Shown piece by piece: positions 7,423-14,033 of a stretch of DNA of 14,033 nt. Positions within the stretch are counted from its first letter, which is position 1, and each line of letters begins with the position of its first letter. The notes under the pieces are model-generated. The model was not told where the DNA came from and did no database searches. It saw only the letters and a program-made list of their open reading frames with translations. The stretch spans positions 1 to 14,033 of the forward strand of contig JAEYFY010000098.1 in the NCBI GenBank assembly GCA_023454395.1, in the 5' to 3' direction. A program made the translations under genes and the position numbers. This DNA is from Pseudomonadota bacterium. GTDB lineage: Bacteria; Pseudomonadota; Gammaproteobacteria; Enterobacterales; Enterobacteriaceae.

Positions 7423-7875
7423 ATGAGTGAGAATCATACTCTGCAAATCGAAGAAATTTTAGATTTACTTCCACACCGTTACCCATTCTTATTGGTTGAT
7501 CGTGTCCTTGATTTTGAAGAAAAGAAATTTCTAAGAGCAGTAAAAAATGTATCTTTTAATGAGCCTTTCTTTCAAGGTCACTTTCCAGGAAAACCAATTT
7601 TCCCGGGCGTATTGATCCTCGAAGCCATGGCACAGGCAACGGGTATTTTAGCATTCAAAAGCGTAGGAAAGCTGGAACCTGGTGAACTCTACTATTTTGC
7701 TGCTATTGACGGTGCTCGCTTTAAACGTCCTGTCTTACCTGGGGATCAAATGATCCTAGAGGTAGAATTCATTAAAGAACGTCGTGGTGTTGCTCGCTTT
7801 AAAGGCGTCGCTAAAGTTGATGGGGAAATTGCTTGCGAAGCTGAAATGATGTGCGCTCGCCGCCGTGAGGTCTAG
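7423..7875 (+). CDS. fabZ: (3R)-hydroxyacyl-ACP dehydratase FabZ
   Basis: FabZ dehydrates 3-hydroxyacyl-ACP to trans-2-enoyl-ACP in each round of type II fatty-acid elongation. It uses the same 3-hydroxymyristoyl-ACP pool as the lipid A enzymes LpxA and LpxD, so its balance with them sets the phospholipid to lipopolysaccharide ratio. The 150-residue hot-dog-fold protein (E. coli 151) keeps catalytic His53 in [13 protein letters not shown] and Glu67 in LILEAMAQ. The start ATG follows AGGA (7408-7411) by 11 bases, longer than optimal. It lies between lpxD and lpxA, the usual enterobacterial arrangement, and ends three bases before lpxA. Nothing unusual is seen in the protein. Confidence 0.97.
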   Translation: MSENHTLQIEEILDLLPHRYPFLLVDRVLDFEEKKFLRAVKNVSFNEPFFQGHFPGKPIFPGVLILEAMAQATGILAFKSVGKLEPGELYYFAAIDGARFKRPVLPGDQMILEVEFIKERRGVARFKGVAKVDGEIACEAEMMCARRREV

Positions 7876-7878
7876 CCT

Positions 7879-8682
7879 ATGATAGATAAATCCGCAGTAA
7901 TTCACCCTTCCTCAATTATTGAAGAGGGTGCGGTAATTGGTGCTAATGTTCGCATTGGCCCTTTTTGCGTCATTGGTGCTAATGTTGAGATTGGTGAAGG
8001 TACTGATATTAAATCTCACGTTGTTATCAATGGGCATACTCGCATTGGCCGAGATAATCAGATTTATCAATTTACTTCTATCGGTGAAGTTAATCAGGAT
8101 CTGAAATATCGTGGTGAACCAACGCAAGTCATTATTGGTGATCGAAACCTTATTCGTGAAAGTGTGACTATCCACCGTGGAACCACCCAAGGCGGCAATA
8201 TCACAAAAATTGGTAACGATAATCTGCTGATGATTAATACCCACGTCGCACATGATTGTATCATTGGTGATCGTTGTATTATTGCAAATAACGGCACATT
8301 AGGTGGTCACGTCACTTTAGGTGATTTTGTGATTATCGGTGGCATGAGCGCTGTTCATCAGTTTTGCCAAATTGGCTCCCATGTGATGGTCGGTGGATGT
8401 TCAGGCGTGGCACAAGATGTTCCTCCTTTTGTTATTGCACAAGGAAACCACGCGACGCCTTATGGGCTGAATATTGAAGGATTAAAGCGCAGAGGTTTTG
8501 CTAAAGAAGATCTTCATGCAATTCGTAATGCTTACAAAGTACTTTACCGTAATGGTAAAACACTGGAAGAAGCGCGTGAAGAGATTGAACAATTGGTTGC
8601 TGATAATAATAATCCGCATGTCAAACTGTTCAGTGATTTTCTGGAAAACTCAGCAAAATCTAACCGCGGTATCATTCGCTAA
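7879..8682 (+). CDS. lpxA: UDP-N-acetylglucosamine 3-O-acyltransferase
   Basis: LpxA catalyses the first step of lipid A synthesis, moving a 3-hydroxyacyl chain from ACP to the 3-OH of UDP-GlcNAc as a cytoplasmic homotrimer. The protein is a left-handed beta-helix of hexapeptide repeats (about 1-185) plus a C-terminal helical domain. Catalytic His125 (THVAHD), His144 and His160 are all present. Gly173 (VGGCSG) is the residue that in E. coli admits a 14-carbon chain, so 3-hydroxymyristate is the predicted donor; this is inference from the known ruler position. At 267 residues it is five longer than E. coli, with the extra length in the C-terminal domain around [12 protein letters not shown]. 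It starts three bases after fabZ and is followed closely by lpxB. Confidence 0.97.
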   Translation: MIDKSAVIHPSSIIEEGAVIGANVRIGPFCVIGANVEIGEGTDIKSHVVINGHTRIGRDNQIYQFTSIGEVNQDLKYRGEPTQVIIGDRNLIRESVTIHRGTTQGGNITKIGNDNLLMINTHVAHDCIIGDRCIIANNGTLGGHVTLGDFVIIGGMSAVHQFCQIGSHVMVGGCSGVAQDVPPFVIAQGNHATPYGLNIEGLKRRGFAKEDLHAIRNAYKVLYRNGKTLEEAREEIEQLVADNNNPHVKLFSDFLENSAKSNRGIIR

Positions 8683-8689
8683 TTAGGAT

Positions 8690-9862
8690 ATGACCTTGTC
8701 AGGCCAATTATCTACTACTCAGAGTCCGTTAGTTATCGGCTTAGTTGCTGGTGAAACGTCTGGTGATATCTTGGGCGCGGGATTAATCCGCGCTCTAAAA
8801 CAAATGCATCCCAATGTTCGCTTTGTTGGTGTTGCTGGGCCTCTTATGCAAGCTGAAGGTTGTGAAGCTTGGTATGAGATGGAAGAGCTTGCCGTCATGG
8901 GGATCGTTGAAGTTCTTGAACGATTACCTCGCTTATTAAAGATCAGAAAAGATCTCACTCAACGATTCTCAGAATTAAAACCTGATGTTTTCGTGGGGAT
9001 CGACGCACCTGATTTTAATATCACTCTTGAAGGTCGCTTAAAGCAAAAAGGGATCAAAACTATTCACTATGTCAGTCCATCTGTGTGGGCTTGGCGTCAA
9101 AAACGTGTTTTCAAAATTGCTAAAGCGACAGATCTTGTCTTAGCTTTTCTACCTTTTGAAAAAGCGTTTTATGATAAGTATCAGGTTCCTTGTCGTTTTA
9201 TTGGTCATACAATGGCTGATGCCATACCTTTAAATCCAGATAAAAAGGCTGCTCGTGAACATCTAGGGATACCTGAAGAAACCCCTTGTTTAGCACTTCT
9301 TCCCGGTAGTCGTCATGCTGAAGTTGAAATGCTAAGTGCTGATTTTATAAAAACAGCGCAGTTACTAAAACAGCAGATCCCCGCCCTTCATATTGTTGTG
9401 CCATTAGTTAATGCTAAGCGGCGAACTCAATTTGAACAGATATATCAAAATGTGGCACCAGAACTTGAAATACAACTTCTTGATGGGCAAGCAAGAGAAG
9501 CAATGATAGCCAGCGATGCGACATTGTTAGCATCAGGTACGGCTGCATTAGAATGCATGTTAACGAAATGCCCGATGGTTGTTGGCTATCGCATGAAGCC
9601 ATTTACTTTCTGGCTAGCAAAAAGGTTAGTTAAAACGCCTTATGTCTCGTTACCTAACTTGTTAGCTGGCCGAGAAATTATCAAAGAACTATTGCAAGAA
9701 GAGTGTGAACCCTCAGCATTAGCACAACAACTTTTACCTCTTTTAACCGATGAAGAAAAAGTGCATCAATTAAAAGAGATATTTTTACAGCTACATAGTG
9801 ACATTCGTTGTAATGCGGATGAACAAGCAGCAAATGCAGTATTAGAATTGGCAGAGAAATAA
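8690..9862 (+). CDS. lpxB: Lipid-A-disaccharide synthase
   Basis: LpxB joins UDP-2,3-diacylglucosamine to lipid X, releasing UDP and forming the beta-1,6 disaccharide core of lipid A at the inner face of the cytoplasmic membrane. The 390-residue glycosyltransferase (GT-B fold, family GT19) shows [15 protein letters not shown] near the N-terminus, GIDAPDFN with Asp105 (equivalent to E. coli Asp98), [19 protein letters not shown] with Arg208 (E. coli Arg201), and LASGTAALE...PMVVGYRM. The start is uncertain. ATG 8690 has AGGA (8685-8688) only one base away, while in-frame TTG 8696 has ideal seven-base spacing and would give 388 residues. Either way the N-terminus is a few residues longer than in E. 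coli. The stop overlaps the rnhB ATG by one base. Confidence 0.96.
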   Translation: MTLSGQLSTTQSPLVIGLVAGETSGDILGAGLIRALKQMHPNVRFVGVAGPLMQAEGCEAWYEMEELAVMGIVEVLERLPRLLKIRKDLTQRFSELKPDVFVGIDAPDFNITLEGRLKQKGIKTIHYVSPSVWAWRQKRVFKIAKATDLVLAFLPFEKAFYDKYQVPCRFIGHTMADAIPLNPDKKAAREHLGIPEETPCLALLPGSRHAEVEMLSADFIKTAQLLKQQIPALHIVVPLVNAKRRTQFEQIYQNVAPELEIQLLDGQAREAMIASDATLLASGTAALECMLTKCPMVVGYRMKPFTFWLAKRLVKTPYVSLPNLLAGREIIKELLQEECEPSALAQQLLPLLTDEEKVHQLKEIFLQLHSDIRCNADEQAANAVLELAEK

Positions 9863-10452
9863 TGGAATTTGTATATCCAAAAGCAAAGTTTATTGCTGGA
9901 GTTGATGAGGTTGGTCGAGGTCCATTAGTCGGCGCAGTCGTTACCGCTGCCGTTATTCTTGACCCAGCAAATCCAATTAAAGGATTAGCAGACTCCAAAA
10001 AGCTAACAGAAAAAAAGCGTAATGCGCTTTATGACGAAATAAAAGAAAAAGCATTATGCTGGGCGATAGGTCGTGCAGAGCCTGAAGAAATTGATGAATT
10101 AAATATTCTTTGGGCAACCATGAAAGCAATGGAACGTGCTGTTGCGGGATTATCAATAACACCTGATATGGTCTTAATTGATGGTAATCGTTGCCCTAAA
10201 TTACCGATGTCCTCTCAAGCAGTTATAAAAGGTGATAGTTTAGTTCAAGAAATTAGTGCAGCTTCTATTCTTGCTAAAGTGACTCGTGATAGAGAAATGG
10301 AAGAGTTAGATAAGCTTTACCCTGATTATGGTTTTGCTAAACATAAAGGGTATCCAACTGTTTTCCATATGGAAAAACTAGCCTTATTAGGGGCAACACC
10401 CTATCATCGAAAAAGTTTTGCGCCTGTAAAACATGCTTTAAATTTAAAGTAA
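9862..10452 (+). CDS. rnhB: Ribonuclease HII
   Basis: RNase HII cuts the RNA strand of RNA-DNA hybrids and starts removal of single ribonucleotides misincorporated in DNA. The 196-residue protein (E. coli 198) has the complete metal-binding set: Asp15 and Glu16 in [12 protein letters not shown], Asp107 in LIDGN, and Asp125 in KGDS. The family motifs [30 protein letters not shown] and the C-terminal [11 protein letters not shown] are intact. Its ATG shares an A with the lpxB stop (TAATG), so translation is very likely coupled to lpxB. It is followed 21 bases later by dnaE. The pairing with dnaE suits a DNA maintenance role but reflects conserved gene order more than a shared complex. Confidence 0.97.
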   Translation: MEFVYPKAKFIAGVDEVGRGPLVGAVVTAAVILDPANPIKGLADSKKLTEKKRNALYDEIKEKALCWAIGRAEPEEIDELNILWATMKAMERAVAGLSITPDMVLIDGNRCPKLPMSSQAVIKGDSLVQEISAASILAKVTRDREMEELDKLYPDYGFAKHKGYPTVFHMEKLALLGATPYHRKSFAPVKHALNLK

Positions 10453-10473
10453 TCCACAGAGTAATTAAACACT

Positions 10474-13400
10474 ATGGCAGATCCTCGTTTTATCCATCTT
10501 AGGGTACACAGCGATTATTCAATGATCGATGGATTGGCAAAAACAGGGCCTCTTGTGAAGAAAGTGGCTTCGCTGGGAATGCCTGCTTTTGCGATTACTG
10601 ATTTCACTAACTTATGTGGGTTAGTGAAATTTTATGGTGCTGCACATGGTGCTGGCATTAAACCTATCATTGGTGCTGATGTTTACCTTGAAACTGAATT
10701 ATTAGGTGACGAATATGCTCATCTGACTATTCTTGCCCGTAATAATGTAGGTTACCAAAACCTCACTTTACTGATTTCAGAAGCTTATAAACACGGTTAT
10801 GGTGCTGTTGGCCCGACAATTAAACAAGAGTGGTTAACAACCTATAAAGAAGGGCTATTGTTGCTTTCTGGCGGCAGAATGGGGGATGTGGGTAAGTTTC
10901 TACTTCGTGGAAATCGCGCTTTAGTTGATCAGTGCCTTGAGTATTATCAAACTCATTTTCCCGATAGTTATTATCTAGAACTTATTCGTACCGGTCGTGC
11001 TGATGAGGAAACTTATCTTCATGAAGCAGTCGCTCTGGCTTCTGAAAAAGGTTTGCCTGTCGTTGCAACCAATGATGTCTGTTTTCTCGACAGTGATGAT
11101 TTTGACGCACATGAAATTCGTGTCGCCATTCATGATGGTTTTACGTTATCTGATCCCAAACGTCCTAAGAATTATAGCCCTCAGCAATATATGCGCACAG
11201 AAGAAGAAATGTGTGAATTATTTGCTGATATACCTGAAGCATTAGAAAACAGTGTTGAAATCGCTAAACGCTGTAATGTCACGATCCGTTTAGGGGAATA
11301 TTTTCTTCCACAATTCCCAACAGGGGATATGAGTACAGAAGATTTCCTTGTTAAAAAATCGCAAGAAGGTTTAGAAGAACGTTTAGCCTTTTTATTTCCA
11401 GATCCTGAAGAACGACAAAAAAGACGCCCTGAATATGATGAGCGCCTTGATATCGAGCTGAAAGTAATTAACCAGATGGGATTCCCTGGTTACTTCCTTA
11501 TCGTGATGGAATTTATTCAGTGGTCTAAAGATAACGGTGTTCCTGTTGGCCCAGGGCGAGGTTCTGGTGCGGGTTCACTAGTAGCTTATTCGCTGAAAAT
11601 CACGGATCTTGATCCTCTTGAGTTTGACTTACTTTTCGAACGTTTTCTTAATCCTGAACGTGTTTCGATGCCTGACTTTGACGTCGATTTCTGTATGGAA
11701 AAACGCGATAGAGTTATCGACCACGTTGCTGAAATGTATGGACGGGATGCTGTATCTCAGATCATTACATTTGGTACGATGGCGGCAAAAGCCGTTATTC
11801 GTGATGTTGGACGTGTTTTAGGGCACCCTTACGGTTTTGTTGATAGAATTTCAAAACTCGTTCCTCCTGATCCGGGTATGACGCTAGAAAAAGCGTTTGC
11901 AGCGGAGCCTCAATTACCCGAAATTTATGAAGCCGACGAAGAGGTTAAATCTCTTATTGATATGGCTCGTAAATTAGAAGGGGTAACACGTAATGCGGGT
12001 AAGCACGCCGGTGGTGTCGTTATTTCACCAACGAAAATCACCGATTTTGCGCCACTTTATTGTGATGCAGAGGGGAATAATCCCGTTACACAATTTGATA
12101 AGAACGACGTTGAATACGCAGGTCTTGTTAAATTCGACTTCTTAGGTTTAAGAACACTAACCATTATTAACTGGGCATTAGAGATGATTAATGCCCGACG
12201 TGCTAAAAAGTCACTCGAACCTGTTGATATTTCGGCGATCCCATTAACGGATCAGCGCAGTTTTGACATGTTGCAGCGTTCAGAAACGACCGCGGTATTC
12301 CAGTTGGAATCTCGTGGTATGAAAGATCTCATCAAACGCCTACGTCCTGACTGTTTTGAAGATATGATTGCACTTGTTGCCCTATTTCGTCCGGGGCCAT
12401 TGCAGTCAGGCATGGTAGATAACTTTATTGACCGTAAACACGGTGTTGAAGAGATTTCATATCCTGATGTTAAATGGCAGCATGAAAGCTTACAGCCAGT
12501 TCTAGAACCAACCTATGGTGTTATCCTATACCAAGAACAAGTTATGCAAATTGCACAGGTTCTTGCGGGATATACGCTAGGTGGCGCGGATATGTTACGA
12601 CGCGCAATGGGTAAGAAAAAACCTGAAGAAATGGCAAAGCAACGCTCTGTTTTTGAAGAAGGTGCTATTAAAAACGGTGTCGATGGTGAGCTTGCTATGA
12701 GGATCTTTGACTTGGTGGAGAAATTCGCCGGTTATGGATTTAATAAATCACACTCAGCAGCGTATGCATTAGTTTCTTATCAAACATTATGGCTAAAAGC
12801 CCACTATCCAGCTGAATTTATGGCTGCTGTAATGACGGCAGATATGGATAACACTGAAAAAGTGGTGGGATTGGTTGATGAATGTTGGAGAATGGGCTTA
12901 AAGGTTCTTCCTCCTGATATTAATAGCGGTCTTTATCATTTCCACGTAAATGATGAAGGTGAAATCGTTTATGGTATTGGTGCCATTAAAGGTGTGGGTG
13001 AAGGGCCGATTGAAGCGATTGTAGAGGCGCGTCAGCAAGGCGGTCATTTTAAAGATATTTTTGATCTCTGTGCTAGAACAGAAACGAAAAAATTGAATCG
13101 CCGAGTGATGGAAAAACTGATAATGTCAGGCGCATTCGATAAGCTAGGGCCTCATCGTGCTGCTTTAATGTCTTCATTAGAAGATGCGTTAAAAGCCGCA
13201 GACCAACATGCTAAGGCTGAAGCAATAGGGCAATCGGACATGTTTGGTGTGTTAGCTGAAGCACCTGAGCAAGTTGAGCGTTCTTATGCCAATATACCTA
13301 AATGGCCAGACCAAGTTGTTTTAGAAGGTGAGCGAGAGACGCTAGGTTTATATTTAACTGGTCATCCGATCACACGTTATTTAAAAGAAATTGAACGATA

Positions 13401-13956
13401 TGCGGCAGGAACGCGTCTAAAAGATTTAGTGCCAACACCTCGTGGTCAAATGGTGAAGGTAGCAGGCTTAGTACTTGCTTCTAAAGTATTTACAACGAAA
13501 CGTGGAAATCGGATTGGCGTTTGTACCTTAGATGATCGTTCAGGTCGCTTAGAAATTATGTTATTTTCTGATGCATTGGATAAATACCAACATTTATTAG
13601 AACAAGACAAGATTTTAATTGCTACTGGGCAGGTCAGCTTTGATGATTTCAATGGTGGGCTTAAAATGACAGTCCGCGAACTTATGGATATCAACGAAGC
13701 CCGTGAAAAATATGCACGAGGACTTGCTATCTCATTATCAGACAGGCAAATTAATGAGCAATTATTAAATCGTCTTCGCGGCGTTTTAGAACCTCATCGT
13801 TCAGGCACGATACCGGTTCATCTTTATTTTGAAAAGCATGATGCCTGCGCACGTTTACGATTTGGTGCGACTTGGCGTGTAACGCCAACAGATATGCTTT
13901 TAACGGATCTGCGAACTCTGCTGGGTAATGAGCAGGTAGAATTAGAATTTGACTAA
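10474..13956 (+). CDS. dnaE: DNA polymerase III alpha subunit
   Basis: DnaE is the catalytic subunit of the replicative polymerase holoenzyme. Its 1160 residues equal the E. coli length. Order: PHP domain (about 1-280, beginning [19 protein letters not shown]), palm with catalytic Asp401 and Asp403 (PDFDVDF) and Asp555 (KFDFLGL), thumb (about 430-510), fingers (about 560-910), beta-clamp binding motif QSDMF at 920-924 (E. coli QADMF), an OB-fold (about 980-1075, including [17 protein letters not shown]), and the C-terminal tau-binding region ending [20 protein letters not shown] and the [14 protein letters not shown] region are intact. The upstream ribosome site is weak (AGAG, 10458-10461). 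As the longest gene here, it shows no frameshift or in-frame stop. accA starts 12 bases later. Confidence 0.98.
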   Translation: MADPRFIHLRVHSDYSMIDGLAKTGPLVKKVASLGMPAFAITDFTNLCGLVKFYGAAHGAGIKPIIGADVYLETELLGDEYAHLTILARNNVGYQNLTLLISEAYKHGYGAVGPTIKQEWLTTYKEGLLLLSGGRMGDVGKFLLRGNRALVDQCLEYYQTHFPDSYYLELIRTGRADEETYLHEAVALASEKGLPVVATNDVCFLDSDDFDAHEIRVAIHDGFTLSDPKRPKNYSPQQYMRTEEEMCELFADIPEALENSVEIAKRCNVTIRLGEYFLPQFPTGDMSTEDFLVKKSQEGLEERLAFLFPDPEERQKRRPEYDERLDIELKVINQMGFPGYFLIVMEFIQWSKDNGVPVGPGRGSGAGSLVAYSLKITDLDPLEFDLLFERFLNPERVSMPDFDVDFCMEKRDRVIDHVAEMYGRDAVSQIITFGTMAAKAVIRDVGRVLGHPYGFVDRISKLVPPDPGMTLEKAFAAEPQLPEIYEADEEVKSLIDMARKLEGVTRNAGKHAGGVVISPTKITDFAPLYCDAEGNNPVTQFDKNDVEYAGLVKFDFLGLRTLTIINWALEMINARRAKKSLEPVDISAIPLTDQRSFDMLQRSETTAVFQLESRGMKDLIKRLRPDCFEDMIALVALFRPGPLQSGMVDNFIDRKHGVEEISYPDVKWQHESLQPVLEPTYGVILYQEQVMQIAQVLAGYTLGGADMLRRAMGKKKPEEMAKQRSVFEEGAIKNGVDGELAMRIFDLVEKFAGYGFNKSHSAAYALVSYQTLWLKAHYPAEFMAAVMTADMDNTEKVVGLVDECWRMGLKVLPPDINSGLYHFHVNDEGEIVYGIGAIKGVGEGPIEAIVEARQQGGHFKDIFDLCARTETKKLNRRVMEKLIMSGAFDKLGPHRAALMSSLEDALKAADQHAKAEAIGQSDMFGVLAEAPEQVERSYANIPKWPDQVVLEGERETLGLYLTGHPITRYLKEIERYAAGTRLKDLVPTPRGQMVKVAGLVLASKVFTTKRGNRIGVCTLDDRSGRLEIMLFSDALDKYQHLLEQDKILIATGQVSFDDFNGGLKMTVRELMDINEAREKYARGLAISLSDRQINEQLLNRLRGVLEPHRSGTIPVHLYFEKHDACARLRFGATWRVTPTDMLLTDLRTLLGNEQVELEFD

Positions 13957-13968
13957 AATAGGAATGTT

Positions 13969-14033
13969 ATGAGTCTTAATTTTCTGGATTTTGAACAGCC
14001 AATTGCCGAGTTAGAAGCGAAAATTGATTCGCT
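13969..14033 (+). CDS. accA: Acetyl-CoA carboxylase carboxyltransferase subunit alpha (5' end only)
   Basis: Only the first 21 codons and two bases are inside the window. They read MSLNFLDFEQPIAELEAKIDS, which matches the N-terminus of enterobacterial AccA. AccA and AccD form the carboxyltransferase that moves CO2 from biotin to acetyl-CoA, giving malonyl-CoA for fatty-acid synthesis. AGGA (13960-13963) lies five bases before the ATG. An out-of-frame ATG at 13964 is ignored. The gene follows dnaE by 12 bases, as in E. coli, and is truncated by the window edge rather than broken. Confidence 0.93.
   Translation, partial: MSLNFLDFEQPIAELEAKIDS

Noticed and set aside
6992..8142. An identical 15-base word (GTCATTATTGGTGAT) in lpxD (6992-7006) and lpxA (8128-8142).
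   Set aside because: Both copies encode hexapeptide-repeat strands (Val-Ile-Ile-Gly-Asp) of beta-helix acyltransferases with shared codon preference; this is explained by homology and convergence rather than a DNA element.
7912..8253. A 113-codon open frame on the - strand inside lpxA, rich in Asn, Ile and Thr.
   Set aside because: The bias is the reverse complement of the hexapeptide-repeat codons of lpxA; it is not an independent gene.
8498..8686. A 62-codon + strand frame overlapping the end of lpxA.
   Set aside because: It is out of frame inside lpxA, with no ribosome site and no conserved feature.

Overview
This window is a contiguous piece of a gammaproteobacterial chromosome, most likely from the Proteus/Providencia group (Morganellaceae) of Enterobacterales. 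Every gene lies on the + strand. The order uppS-cdsA-rseP-bamA-skp-lpxD-fabZ-lpxA-lpxB-rnhB-dnaE-accA is the same as in Escherichia coli. The proteins resemble the E. coli ones closely: DnaE has the same 1160 residues and RseP the same 450. The DNA is clearly AT-rich with A/T-biased third codon positions, which fits Proteus-like enterics better than E. coli or Salmonella. The genus call is inference from composition and protein flavour and was not checked by a search.

Layout. Positions 1-250 are non-coding or leader sequence upstream of uppS. They hold a candidate promoter, a leucine-rich 12-codon reading frame, several hairpins and a good intrinsic terminator. Positions 251-3236 hold uppS, cdsA and rseP (lipid carrier synthesis, CDP-diacylglycerol synthesis and the site-2 protease of the envelope stress response). 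Positions 3276-6268 hold bamA and skp (outer-membrane protein insertion and its periplasmic chaperone). Positions 6272-9862 hold lpxD, fabZ, lpxA and lpxB (lipid A synthesis plus the fatty-acid dehydratase that competes for the same substrate). Positions 9862-13956 hold rnhB and dnaE (RNase HII and the replicative polymerase). The first 65 bases of accA close the window. Spacing is tight: 1, 9, 39, 92, 3, 122, 3, 7, -1, 21 and 12 bases in order. Only the bamA-skp and lpxD-fabZ gaps are large enough for regulatory structure. No gene-free stretch exceeds 300 bases.

How the genes work together. This is the envelope-biogenesis cluster. It makes undecaprenyl phosphate precursor, phospholipid precursor, lipid A and outer-membrane proteins, and it carries the protease that senses faults in that assembly. 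It then runs into replication genes and the first gene of the acetyl-CoA carboxylase transferase pair.

The region is essentially ordinary core genome. I found no mobile element, CRISPR array, tRNA, rRNA or sign of horizontal transfer, and no convincing undescribed protein system. The best candidate for something undescribed is the structured leader ahead of uppS, which looks like either a transcription-attenuation leader or a small RNA. A secondary point is that BamA has no cysteine and has a shortened extracellular loop 6, so it cannot form the loop disulfide of the E. coli protein.
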